This document shows positions 11,995 to 24,000 of a stretch of 64,000 nucleotides of DNA, in pieces. The position numbers and the translations under genes are program-made. Source of the DNA: Ignelater luminosus (Eukaryota; Arthropoda; Insecta; Coleoptera; Elateridae); contig VTPC01090899.1 in NCBI GenBank assembly GCA_011009095.1, positions 195,528 to 259,527 on the forward strand, written 5' to 3'. Numbering within the stretch: position 1 is the stretch's first letter; each line of letters begins with the position of its first letter. A model generated the notes under the pieces. The model saw only the letters and a list, made by a program, of their open reading frames with translations, was not told where the DNA came from and did no database searches.

Positions 11995-13265
11995 CAACAA
12001 CACCATATCTGATAGAATCCATAAGATTTCAGACCATATTGAAGATGAGTTAATTGGTAGATTGAAAAATATTTAGTACCGCGTTTGATAAAAGTACAGA
12101 TATCGTCGGACTATCAATACTGCTTGTTTTTGTGTGATATTCTTTTGGAGGATCTATCGAAAAAGAATTGTTTCTCTGCGTGCCTTTGGACACCAACACA
12201 ACTGGAGAATAAGTTTTTACACTCATTGATAGTTACATGAATAAACATCATGTTGATTAGAAGAAATGTACTGACATATGCAGCGATGGGGCAGCAGCTA
12301 TGATTGGTAAAATAAAAGGCACAGTATCACAAATAAAAAAATGTTGCACCAGAATGTAACAGCAGTCATAGCGTTTTGCATCGCCCTGCCCTTGTCGCGA
12401 AGAAAATGCCATCTGACTTAAAGAAAGTTCTTGATCAGGTCGTACAAATTGTCAATTACGTCAAGTCTCGTTCACTTCAGTTAAGACTTTTTAAAAAGGC
12501 GTGTGAAGATATGAGAAGTCAACATCAATGAATCAGTCACTTCTTCTACGCACCGAAGTTTCAGCAAGGCTATTTGAACTGCGTGACGAGGTTAAGGTTG
12601 TCCTGACGCGACAATCAATTTCTACATCCGTGAATCATGTTGAACTATTATACGAAGGCTTATAAAATTGGCTTATTTGACCGATATATTCAACAAACTC
12701 AATGCGATCACTAGGTTTGCAGTGAGAGACAAAATTTCATCACTGGAAAACAAAATTAGCTTCTGGATCGCATGTGTGGAACAAAAAAATTACGAATGTT
12801 TTCCTCTCTTAAATGTATTTCTCAGAAAAAATAAGTTGCAATTAACCGCAGATGTGAGAAAAGACATAAGTGAACATTTATTAAACCTCAAAAAAAAAGA
12901 TTGATATAATTTTACCCAGAAGATTTATGGGACATCGACTAAGTACAGAATCCATTCGCAAACCGGACTAAACCATCAATATTAACTGTGTCGGAGTATG
13001 AGAATTTGATCGATATTAAGAGTTTATTCTCTCTGGACGCCTTTTGGGTTGGACTATAATCCTGTATCCTGTAATTGCTGAGAAGGGGCTATCATAACTC
13101 TGCTTCCCTTACCAATGCAAAACTGTTTTTCCAGCTTATGTCTACACCAAAAACAAGTTCAGAACTAGACTAGATGCCACTTCAGATCTACGAATTCAAC
13201 TCTCCGACATCAAACCTAATTTGGGGTTCCGCCAAAAGAAGGTCGATCATTTAAAATTTAAAATT
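11995..13265 (+). pseudogene. hAT transposase pseudogene, ZBED5/Buster-like
   Basis: The translation, across several frames, follows the C-terminal two thirds of ZBED5-like hAT proteins: HIEDELIGRLK, then CSDGAAAMIGKIKGTVSQIK (12279 on, with the conserved catalytic-region Asp), LKKVLDQVVQIVNYVKSRS-like, RLFELRDEVKV-like, and an intact 78-codon piece at 12668-12904 (AYLTDIFNKLNAITRF, KISFWIACVEQKNYECFPLL). It then gives FYPEDLWDI-like, SILTVSEYENLIDI, and the dimerisation-domain end RLDATSDLRIQLSDIKPN (about 13171-13224). The N-terminal BED zinc finger is not visible. Stops and frameshifts make it inactive. Flanking hAT inverted repeats were not found. Confidence 0.8.
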
Positions 13266-13630
13266 GGGAACCGTTGATGTATATAATTCCAACAGGTCTC
13301 AATGTAAAATAATGTCTCCTAGGAAACTTCAAAGTGAGTTGAAAAGATTACCAAATTTTAACTGGCTTAGAAAATCAAAAATCCTTGAAGAGGCATCGTT
13401 TTTAGGCCAAGTTTGGCCAAAGCATTTTATCATCCTGAGGATGATATCTGTTAAACAAATTAACTTATCTACAAGTGTAACTTTCTCTATTTGACGCTTA
13501 ATTCCCAACTCGTTCTATATACGGTCAAAAAGTCTCAGCTGTTAAAATTGCACACCACACTTAATGATTTAGCATAGAATTTGGCGTTTCTTTTAAATTT
13601 CATATTATTTGGGTAAACATCAATATTGCC
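13266..13630. other. Spacer, one unrecognised short ORF
   Basis: A 76-codon frame (13264-13494, plus) overlaps the end of the hAT remnant and resembles no family I know. Nothing else is recognised before the (TAG)n tail of the next LINE. Confidence 0.35.
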
Positions 13631-13632
13631 AG

Positions 13633-15270
13633 AGTAGTAGTAGTAGTAGTAGTTGGGAAGGCTAAAGCCCAGCGAATAGGCTTCTTCTACTAATTCTTTG
13701 CCATTCCCTCAATCATCTCTACGACCATCTATTAGTCTTTCTTCTGTTCTTTTCCCGAACTTATACGACTCCTGTATGAAAGTGAGGATGCTAGTCCAGG
13801 CTACCCAGGCAACCCTCACATTCTTTCATACAGTGGAAAGACGCTTCACCGTCATTCCCACGTTTAGGGCATATTCGGTCTTCCTTTACATCTATAAACG
13901 ACATGGGCCTTTTTAAGATGCAATAGCCTGTAAGGATCCCAATTAAAAGACCCAATTAACTGACTTTTGCCTGACGATAGTCACTGTTTCTTATCCAGCT
14001 TATTTCTTAAGTTTTGTAACCCTATATTTTTAGGGCTAACGGGATTTGCTGTTTTGATACTTCTAGAAAAGTCTTAAGTAGGTATCTTCGACTTTGAGCT
14101 TGGCAAATTTTCAACTTAGGAAAGTTTTGTCAAAACGTCTGTGTACTCCTTCTCTTGCTCTGGCTGCTCAGACCGCTTTTAGTACCGCTTGATTGTCGGA
14201 GCAATATAGTATATCTTTTGCTTCGTTATTATTGCAACTTCCCTGTACGTCGCCGATACAATGGTAAAAACATCAGCCTGAAAAACAATGGCGTGCTTTC
14301 TCAGAGCAAAGATCTCCTTCATGAATGAGTTTTTAAGGTAAATGCCTGCTTCCGAGGAGTTTCTATCATCCATACGTTATTCATTCGTATAGAAAACTAG
14401 CGAGTCCTGTCGGAAATCCACCTTACTGCTCTCTCACTATTCCTTAGTTGGAATTATGAGAAAGTACTTACTATATAGCCTGAACCGATCGTCCGCCTGT
14501 TTACACTGTATGTGGACAAAAGCACTTCTTTTTCTACTAACTAAGCTATCCTGGCGCGGCCGGCGTTAAATCTATTTCCGTGCGATAACTCTGCATCCTG
14601 CATTTTGGAAAGGGCCCGCCATTGCCTCCTTCCTTATGCAAATTGAAAGGTTTGGGAGCTCTAGCAGAACCTCAAGCGCAGCTGTGAGGGTCGTCCTTAT
14701 CGCACCTTATCTACACTAGACCACCAGACTACTAAACCACACAGAACTCTAGCTCTTATAATGACCGTGCAATCCAGTAGGCTATTTGAGGAATCTGTTT
14801 ACCACCTGATGCAGCTGCCAGAGTGTCGCTGTCGACATGTGATTTCCAGCTTAATCTCTTTTTCAAAGTCATTTCTAAGTACTTGACTTCCTGCGCGCAC
14901 GGTGCGACGCTGAGAAAGTGACCAATAACTAGCCCGTCGTCTGCGTATACCTGAGCAAGAAAACCACCCACTGTTAAGCGCTCCAAAAGACCATCCATTA
15001 TTAGACACCAAAAATGGGATGAAAGGCAGCTTCTCTGTCGACATGTGACTTCCAGCTTAATTTTTTTTCCAAAGTCATCTCTAAGTACTTGACCTTCTGA
15101 GTAAGCGGTACGACGCTGAGAAAGCAACCAATGACTAACACTAGCCCATGTCTGTGTATGCCTAAGCAAAAAAGCCGCTCAGTATTAAGCGCTTCAAAAA
15201 ACCATCCATTATTAGACATCAAAGAAGGGATAAAAAGCAGCTTTTCTGTAGCCCGATGCCTTCATGGCAG
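13633..15270 (-). mobile_element. LINE with RNase H remains (R1/I/jockey-like), 3' part
   Basis: On the minus strand, from 15240 leftward, there is reverse-transcriptase palm sequence (MDGLLERLTVGGFLAQVYADDGLVIG, with the catalytic YADD) running into VKYLEMTLKKRLSWKSHVD. From about 14373 an RNase H segment follows (SEAGIYLKN, HAIVFQADVFTIVSATYRE), and near 13900-13700 there is C-terminal sequence ending LIDGRRDD and ELVEEAYSLGFSLPN. The element terminates in a trinucleotide tail, (TAG)n on the plus strand at 13633-13653. Numerous stops and shifts, and a deletion between the YADD region and VKYL, make it dead. The clade assignment (RT plus RNase H) is inference. Confidence 0.65.
14831..15242 (-). 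repeat. 206-bp tandem duplication inside a LINE reverse transcriptase
   Basis: Both units begin GTCGACATGTGA-TTCCAGC-like on the plus strand (14831 and 15037) and end AGCAGCTTYTCTGT. They encode, on the minus strand, the same stretch: NNGWxFxALN, then the YADD-equivalent region, then VKYLEMTLxKxLSWKSHVD. The units differ at many positions (about 80% alike by eye), so the duplication is old or joins two diverged copies. Confidence 0.75.
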
Positions 15271-18200
15271 TCTCCAAGAGTAGTTTTAACGCTTATCACT
15301 TGCAGCGCAGATTTCACCCAGTTACCTTTAGTTTGCAGAGCTTCGACATTGTCAGAATAGAAATCATTCGATTATGAAGTTAAAATTTGAATAATTCTTA
15401 AGAACCAAAGGTTGAAGGTTATTTAAGTAAAGTTCTAAAAACGAAATGCTCGTTAATTACACTAGAGCCAGTAGCTAAATCTAAATACGTTTTTCCAAAA
15501 GGATGATAATTGGATAATACAGTTAGTGTCAGATTTGAACTTCTGTAATCCGCTATAGTGTCGTAATCGGCAAGCAATGGAAAGTAACAAAATAGCAAAA
15601 CATGTAACGTCGAGTCATATCTTTCAATCGCTGTATACAAAAAGGAGATCTAGTTAAAATCTCATTATTTATCTCCGAAAACCTAGGATTAGGATTAAAG
15701 TCTTAATGTAGTCGCAAGAATGAGATTCTTCTATTAGAACAGCAAAGATCAAAATTTTAGTCTGTGAGATTACTTACTGAACCTTCTAAAAATACTCTAT
15801 AAAACAAAAATAAGTATTAAAGCTGCAAATAGCACAAATCAATCAAAATAAAAAATTCAACTATACCTTCTCAAGTTGTATTTCAGAAAGCATCGGTTGT
15901 ATTTCAGATTAGTCAATTCTGTTTTAGAAATTATCAGTTATATTCTAGAAGGCATTATTTGTATTTAAGATTAGTGGTAATGGGTACCTTCTGAAACTAA
16001 ACGGATGTTTTTTGAAATAGAATTGGAAAAAGTGTAGCGAGCATATAGCGAACGCAATTCCAAGAATGAACTCTAAATAGAAACTTCTTCTCTGAAATCC
16101 CTTATCTTGCTGTTGTAAGCAATAAAGGAAGATAACATAACTAACAAAGGTAAAAAACCGCCTGTTGAAATAAGTATTGCCCCGAATCTCTGAGTCAGAC
16201 ACTTAATTAAAGAAAACAGCAACTGAGAGATAGTAGACTCAGAAACAGGAAAACGTGTTTAAAAGAGATCAGATGATAATCCAATGTCTTATAAACTTGT
16301 ACATTTAAAAAAAGAAAAAAAGACAAACATAATCGTATTATTAGTATTAGAATGTTATAAAAAACAACCTAGATGTGCAAGGTAGAGAGAAATAAAGTCA
16401 GATTACACGAGTAATGACTAGGTCTAAGCCAGAGTAGTACATCAGTAGAGTCAACTACTGATGATACAGGGACTCAAAATTAAAAGGAATTGATTTTATA
16501 AAATGTTTCGATGAAATAATGATATGAAATATAATAAATCGAATCTTCAAAAATATCTAAAATTATTCCATTTTTTATTTATAACATAACTGGAAAATTT
16601 TTAAGTTTGTTTTCTTTATAAAAATGGAAAATTTCCATTTATAATTATAAACAAGCGATAATACTCAATTTGCGTTTTTGCTACGATATAAGTCTTTCTA
16701 ACTACACTTTTTAGTAATTCTTTTCTTGTTAATCTGAAGTATGATTTTATGACTTATTGTTAATGTACTCGTATTACTCAAGCAAGAATTTGGGAATTTA
16801 TGAATAAGTTTTGCTTATATGCTAATCGAGTGATGAAATTTTCCTAAATATCTTTACGCTTTTATGATATGATAACATATAACTTTCAGAAATACCCAAA
16901 TATTGTGCTTAAAAGGTTCCTTACTGTAAAAGATTCTTTTGTTGTGAACTGTATCAGTAAACAACTTCAGGAAAACTTCCCAGTTTCTAAATAAAAAAAA
17001 TGATTTAAGGTAATTTTAACATGAACTAAAAGCTTGATTATTAATAATGAAAAAAATATAAATAAATATGAACGAATTAATGTTTCCATTTTAATTTTAC
17101 GCAACCAGGTTATTATTATTATTAATAATATAATAATTAAGCAACACACAAAATGTGAAGCAATTCATATCAAGGAAAATTGCGTCGCAATAAAGTGTTA
17201 TACTCATTGTTGCAATAATATTGTGGTATCGCTTTCAAGATTAATAGATTTTAATTATCTACTATTTCTTTACATCTTATGATTGTTTCTTTTCGTAAAT
17301 GAAAATAAAAAATAAATTCCTTTCCCAACTAAAATTCCTATTCCTAACAACTTCTACCGTTAGCATATCAAAAACCAAACTTGTAGAAGTTATAAAATAA
17401 TAATTTTGGGAAACTCAACTTTTCGTGTTTCATCCTAATTCAATTTGTGTCAAAAGCTGACCCTAAAAGTTTTATTTTAACAATAAATACACACATTATC
17501 TTGTATGTAATGTATGTATGTGTGTATAGAAATGGATAATGACATAAGGGTATAACAAGTTTAGGGCTCGCGGAACGGAGGGGTATAGCGTCGAAAATCG
17601 GCCCCCTGGGGTTAATCGGCGCCTCGACCGCATTGTTTACATTTGTATCTGGCCGCTTTGTACCATTCTTAAGAGCACAATGACGCTTTTTGTGCGTGCG
17701 TTGTATGTGACAGTCTCACCTAGCCGCAAAGCTGCCTTAATCCGACTAATGATGTGTTTTAACCGCCCTTTTGAGGACAGAGGCGTCGTCGTTTCCTGGC
17801 AAGAATTTTCGCTTCTTTTTTTATTAGTTTTAACGAAATTATTCTAACAAGGAATGTACAGAACTTTTCTTTAAATATTGAAATTGTAGCTATATCACTA
17901 AAGAAAAGGAAGAAAAAGTACTTTTGGTTTTTTAATTATTTCTGAGGACTTAACGTGGTGATAAAATGAATCTTTATATGTCCCAATAATTTAAAAAGTT
18001 TTAACAAAAACAGTTTGATATTGTTAGCTATTTTATCAGTTTGTTTCAACACCGTTCTTAATTTTCCTTTGTTCAAAGATAACTTTAATAATTTAAATTT
18101 ATTGTTGCCAAACAAAATGAGTAATGTCGTTATATTATTTGGTAAAGTCTTGAAAAAGTAAGTTATTCCATATTTTATCATGACGTTTACATGTTATAAA

Positions 18201-19706
18201 TCACAAATAACTATATTTCCTAAGCGTTAGAAGTATAAAGCAATGGATTTTTGTCAACTCTTTTAATAAATAGAAACTGTGGATCAACAGGTGCAATAAC
18301 AATTATACAGTGGATTAACTTCAACTTTTTATCTACTAACTATAACGATTCTAATTTAATGATTTTAGTAAAAGTTTCATTTGTTTTCTTTTGTGAGGTT
18401 ACATTTAGAAAAGCAGAATCTTTAGAAAAAGCTGAATGCAGTAATCGAATGTAACCTAAAACTTGATCAGAAGATGTATGCCTTTTATTTTTGAATTGTA
18501 AGCGATTTTTGCAGAAGCGGTATCGCTCCAAAGATCTTTAAGTACACAGAATTGATCATTTTCTTTGCCGTCATATTATCATATTTTGTGACATCATCGA
18601 CGGATTCAGAGTAAAAAAGTTTCTCAATATTGCATTTCTCGACATTTTAAATAATTAGTAGACGTCGCTATTCTTCTTTGAAGATCTTTACTGAATTTTG
18701 ACAGCATACTTCGACTTTCTCAAAGTACCAATATGCTGCAACAATGGCATTAGTTCAAACTTTGGCAAAAATTACAAAACATCACTAACTTGCTTAGGAA
18801 TCTAAATTATTGAATGGTAGCTCTTGATCAAGACATTCCCATAGACGTTATGTACGAAAAAGGTCTTACATAAATTAAAACATTAGAGACAACTCTCTGG
18901 TTTCGATCGACGCGACGACTTTCTTAATATCGACTTTTCTCTGTGCATGTAAATGGATCAATCTTGTTCCTTATGCACGGTTTAGACAAGACCAATCCCA
19001 TCAACTGCGTGCTCAAAATAACTACTTAAAATAACTCGAGCGTTTGTCTACGGACTTACTGTAAATTTAAATCATGGTCCCCGCAAGAGAGATTATAGTA
19101 GAGTGTATTTGCACGCTTTTAAATAGAATTGCCATTGAACAAAATAGCAAATATTGCAAAGTTACCGCAGAAGTAGTTTTATGTTAAGTTTTCTGGTAAA
19201 TCTACCATGAAGCTAGTAAAACTTTGAGTTTTCAGGTTCCGACATGGTAATAGTACCCATTTTAAACAAAATTTTTTTTGCAAACATATGGATCGTTGCA
19301 TATCTGACCTGAATGTTTTTTTGGTGTTTTAATCAGCAGTTTAGCCTATAATACTTAATTGGTTTTTCTAACTTTTTTTAGGCAATTCTGAAAGAATAAA
19401 TTTATTATTGTTAAGTCCAGAATTGTCATGACAAAGTGGTAATAAACGAAAATGACCAGAAACTGTTTTTCAAGATTCAAGTCGTATTTCGACACCATTA
19501 GTTTTTTAAGTTTAGAGTATCTTTAACATCTGCCATTTTACGAAACAAACCGTCCCAGGAAAAATTCAATCAGTTTGACAAAACCGGCAAGTCTAACATA
19601 GGTCAGAATGTTATAACGTGAGTTTTATTAGACACAAAACATTACAGTTTTAGTTTCCATGGTTATCAAAATGTTCAAATATTTCGATGGTTATTTCTTA
19701 TTGAAA
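15271..19706. other. Gene desert with one CpG-rich island
   Basis: About 4.4 kb of mostly AT-rich sequence. The open frames found (e.g. near 15419-15640, 15945-16202, 16967-17282, 17936-18181, 18251-18531) are short, often overlap on both strands, and show no domain. About 17560-17800 is clearly richer in G+C and CpG than its surroundings. No repeat family or RNA gene was recognised. Confidence 0.45.
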
Positions 19707-19711
19707 CTATA

Positions 19712-21030
19712 AGGGTGTCATTTAAAACAGAACATTACAAAAACAGAAAAACATAAAGCTAACACACCAATGTATTTATTGATGTTACACATTTGCAATA
19801 AATTCCCAAGGACCTCTTCATTAACTGCTAAACAATATTCTAGCCTATGATAAAAATTATTTAAAGTGTTTTGTAACTGTTAACGGCGTTATTTGATCAG
19901 ATATTGTTCTTACGCCGTGTTTTAATTGCTCTATATTCAAAACAGTACCGTCAAATACCTTTGACCGTAAAAATCCCCAATAAAAGAAATTATTCGGAAC
20001 AAGATCAGAGGATTTTACTTCACCTCCACTCCCAACCCAACGTTTTGGAAATACTTAATGAAAATATTGTCTAACATTATGGTCGTGGTGCGTTGGAACT
20101 TCGTCATGTTGATACCATATTTTTCTTTCAATGTCTAATTGATTTAACTCAGGTATCACTATCTCTCGAAGTAACTATAAATACGTTTCTATCAATAAGA
20201 AATGGTCCAATAACATATTTCCCTATCAATCCAGTCCAAACATTAACCTTCTCGGGTCGTTCTGTTCCAGTAGCATGGTATAAGTGCAAATTTTACTTGC
20301 CTCCAATATCTGAAGTTTTGTGAATTCACTTCTCGGTTCAAATAAAAAGTTGCTTCATCAGAGAATAAAAATAAAATTCTCTGCAACAATATTTGATTAG
20401 CATTGATCATCCCCATAATCGTTTTGCAAAGTTTATTCGTCTTTCACAATCTTTTAGTTCTAAGTTCTGGTGGTAAGATTTAAAGCGCTCTTTTTTAAAA
20501 GTGTGGCCTTGCTTACTGCTGTAGATACTTCAATGTTCCTGGTAGAAATTGTTTTATCATTTTCTACCAGTCTATTGCTATTTCAGCTTTTTTCTCTTCT
20601 GTTAATACGTGGTTACCCCCTCCTCTTTTTTGGTCATGTAAATTAACACAGCCGTTGTTGTTGAATTCATTGAAAATTCTTAACATAGTAGAAGGACTTG
20701 GTTTTGGTCGGTCCGGAAAACCGAAAGTCTATGTACAGTACTCTATTTTTTTGTATTTGTATAAGAATTTGAGTTGGTGTTACATAAAATCTGTCGAAAA
20801 CATTTAAAAGTACATAGAATATTCATCTTTTCGCACATAATTGTCTTGTCTTGTCTTTTTCCATAAATATTCCTAAGAGAATATCTTCTTCTTTCAGTAG
20901 ATTAAAAACCCATTTAAGCACTATGTATCTGCTAAATAGTGTAACCATGATAATTCATCAAATTGTTATGGAGAAGGTCATTTACTCACTCAGAAATGAA
21001 AAAAAAGTTAGCTAGATTTTGTTACACACT
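19712..21030 (-). mobile_element. Decayed mariner-like (IS630 superfamily) element
   Basis: On the minus strand, from about 20890 to 19850: a second HTH-type region (STMLRIFNEFNNNGCVNL-like, RGGGNHVLTEEKKAEIAI), KERFKSYHQNLELKDCERR, then the catalytic core VNVWTGLIGKYVIGPFLIDR, TKFQRTTTIMLDNIF in a shifted frame (corresponding to the DGAPPH-like second motif), and the WVGSGGEVK...SSDLVPNNFFYWGFL region, which corresponds to RSPDLTPLDFFLWG in live relatives. It is broken by many stops. Candidate ends are AGGGTGTCA after TA (19710-19711) and AGTGTGTAA (minus strand) next to TA (21031-21032); the terminal match is only about 9 bp. Confidence 0.65.
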
Positions 21031-21032
21031 TA

Positions 21033-24000
21033 TAAGTTCTATAAAAGTATTGTTTGGTTTGATTTATTCTTATTATAATTAATTTTAATTGGCTTGTTTT
21101 ATTTAATTTGTTTATTTTGATTTTTTCAAATCAGTTATCTAAATCAGGACAGTTTTTATTTCTTTGTATTTAATAATATACCAAAAAGTCTCTTCTTACT
21201 ACAGTGATCAAGAGATTGAAGAAAGACGAGCTTCTGTATTATCTTTTGTATAGATCTTTAAATCTATTGATAAGTTATGGCTGTGTTAACAACAACTTTG
21301 GAAGCTAGAAAAAGGTTCATATCGTTTTGAGGTACTCAGAATTTAAAATTGACATGGGTAGTAAAATTCTCTTACCTTCAAATCACAAGAATTAGAAGTT
21401 TAATCGACTGTCACATTTCAGGCCGAGTCAAGTCCATAAAACCATTTAAATCAGCCGGGTCGTTTTAGGTTTTTACCTCTCATTTGTTTCCGAGCAGTCT
21501 TGGACTAATCATTATGTTACTCAAGTGAATTCCAAACACCTTTTTGAATTCTGATAAAGTACAAGCTCGGTCTTATTTGCTAACTACTTTAGAGTTATAA
21601 GATGAAGCTGATAATTAACGATTTGATTAGGATTCTATTCAAGCTTCCTTACTAGTTTCTTCTCTTTTCAATAGTAGCCCAAAAGAGACCTGAAGATATA
21701 TTTGAACTATGCATATAAACGTCAGTTGTTTGAATCATCTAGAACCTTTTTCTGTTTATGATATAGTTAGTCCAAACAGATCTTGGATTATCGATTGGGA
21801 TTTATTTACACAATCCGAATTGGGTCTCTTCTATTCTTCCGAGAGTTTTATTAAATATTTTTTAAACTACTCAATTAATTTTTTGCCGTTGTAAGTCTTT
21901 TCCAGAAGAAAAATTTCAACATTGTTCGTCTCTTTACAGAAAATTATTTTTCACAAATTTGGTTAGTAGTGGTCCATTGATAAACGTTTGGAAAATGTCA
22001 CGGGATGTCGCTAATACATTGAGAAATGACTTCCACATCTTTATTCTTGATCACACTCTTGGTTGAGATATTTCTTGATTATGTTTATGAAGATCAACGG
22101 CCGTATCACCAGATTTCTGTTGCTAGATTCGGAAGCAACTAGAGCTGTAGATGGTCTTGATGTTCGAAAAAAAGAACTTAATGAAAACTACTTTAGGTTG
22201 CAGTTATTGCAATTAAGAGCGATTATTGGTAGGTTCATATTGTTTGAAGTTATTGTTCTTGATGGTAATCTACAACCGTTTGTCTTAGTTTGTCTACTAG
22301 ATGATACAATGATCGTATTACAACACTTCAGATTTAGAAACTCAGAAAGTTTACAATCGTTTGCATTCATCTGAATTGATCGTTAGCTTTGATAATTTTG
22401 TCATACTGAATTCGAAGTTTCGTTGGTATTTCTTCCTGACGGTATCGCAGATTTGTCCCAACTGTTTTACAATTTCATGTTTCTTCCGTTTGGCCAAAAA
22501 GGAAATATTCAGCAAAACTGGATAAAAGAACGCTACACACAATCAACAATCAACATTTCATGTCCGCAATTGATCAGTTGTTCTAAAATAGTTCATTTGC
22601 TAAAGATGAATTTTTTAAGATAATCCTTTTTGTGCATAAATAACAATTAGAAGACTGTATGTAACTTACACCACATTAACTATTATATTCTTATGCAGTC
22701 CTTGTGGTTCTGAGACCAAGAATTAGGTACAGCTTAAGACCAAGCATTCTCCTCGAGCATGAGTCGAAAGAATCAAACCACAAACCGATTCATCAAACTA
22801 GTCACAAATTCTTTCTAATCATTGACCGAATTCAATATACTTAAACTGTTCAATAGTTTTGAAATAACCTAGAAGTTCTAATGAAAGGTAGTTTGATCTG
22901 CTCAAATCAAGTTAAACATAAATTAGGAAACATTCATCTGTCACTTGTCACTAGTAAATCTAAAGTCAGAAAACTCTAAGTAAATACAGATGAAGTCTGT
23001 TTTGTTTCTTGAAATTTAGTTTTTGCATTAAGCAGATGTCTCTTCTGGTACAGCTACTAAAAAGTGAGAAAGTGTTGAAGTGTGATTAGTTTAGCAATAA
23101 ACAGTGAACTGATTCCTGAACATTCCCTAATAGGAGTTACAAAAGTACCTCTACGTGAGAAATTAAAAACATCTTTAATTTTCTTATGTATCCAAGGCTT
23201 TCTCACAAGTAGAAAAAAAAATGAAAAATTTTCCACTCTCTCTTAATTATCAAAAGAAATACTTACCTAAAATAAGTAAAATAATGAAGAGTATTATTGT
23301 ATGAAGATTTTTATTTAAACCTGACGAGCCACTACTGTCCTACATGCAATACATTAAATCCATTACAAGCATGAAGTATCCATTTTAAAGAGAGGTGAGA
23401 ACATTATTAACAGTTCGACGCTTCCGCCAATATGCGAATAGAAAAGAACGATTCACATAATGCACACAAGAGTTTCTATAATACGAGGGCACACCTTGTT
23501 TACTAGTATAATGCTGTTGATATCCTACTAAGGACAAACAGATTATCAGGTAAAAGGTAAAACTCTCAAGCGATGAAAAGCCTTTTATAAGAAAAAAAAT
23601 TCTTTTGAGCTCCTTCACTATGTTTACGCTTTACAACTTTGACACAATTAAATAACAATTTTGTAGGGTTCTTCTTTTCTCTTTGATTGAGGTTAAGTTA
23701 AAAAGGAGAGAATAATTTTATAAAACAGAAATAATTTAAAAAACAGAGAAAATCGCTTTCTTTGCTAATTAAACATCACCTCTGCCCGATGATTCGCCGA
23801 GCAAAAATCAATTAGCACTCCGGAATCTAATTAAATTCTTAATGAAGTATTTATACGGTTCAGTTCTGCTCTTATAGTCGCATAAAAACGGTATTCTCAT
23901 TGCTCGACTTGTGTTTAATATTATTCATAATTTTAATTTACTCATCTATTAATAAAAAAATAATTGAAAGCCGAGTAACTGCGTAAGAAGGGGTCATAAA

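Noticed and set aside
16967-17282. Overlapping 60- and 82-codon frames
   Set aside because: Low-complexity Ile/Asn-rich translations of AT-rich DNA on both strands.
22063-22623. 103-codon and other frames on both strands
   Set aside because: Open frames overlap on opposite strands and none shows a known motif; a retroelement origin was considered but not supported.
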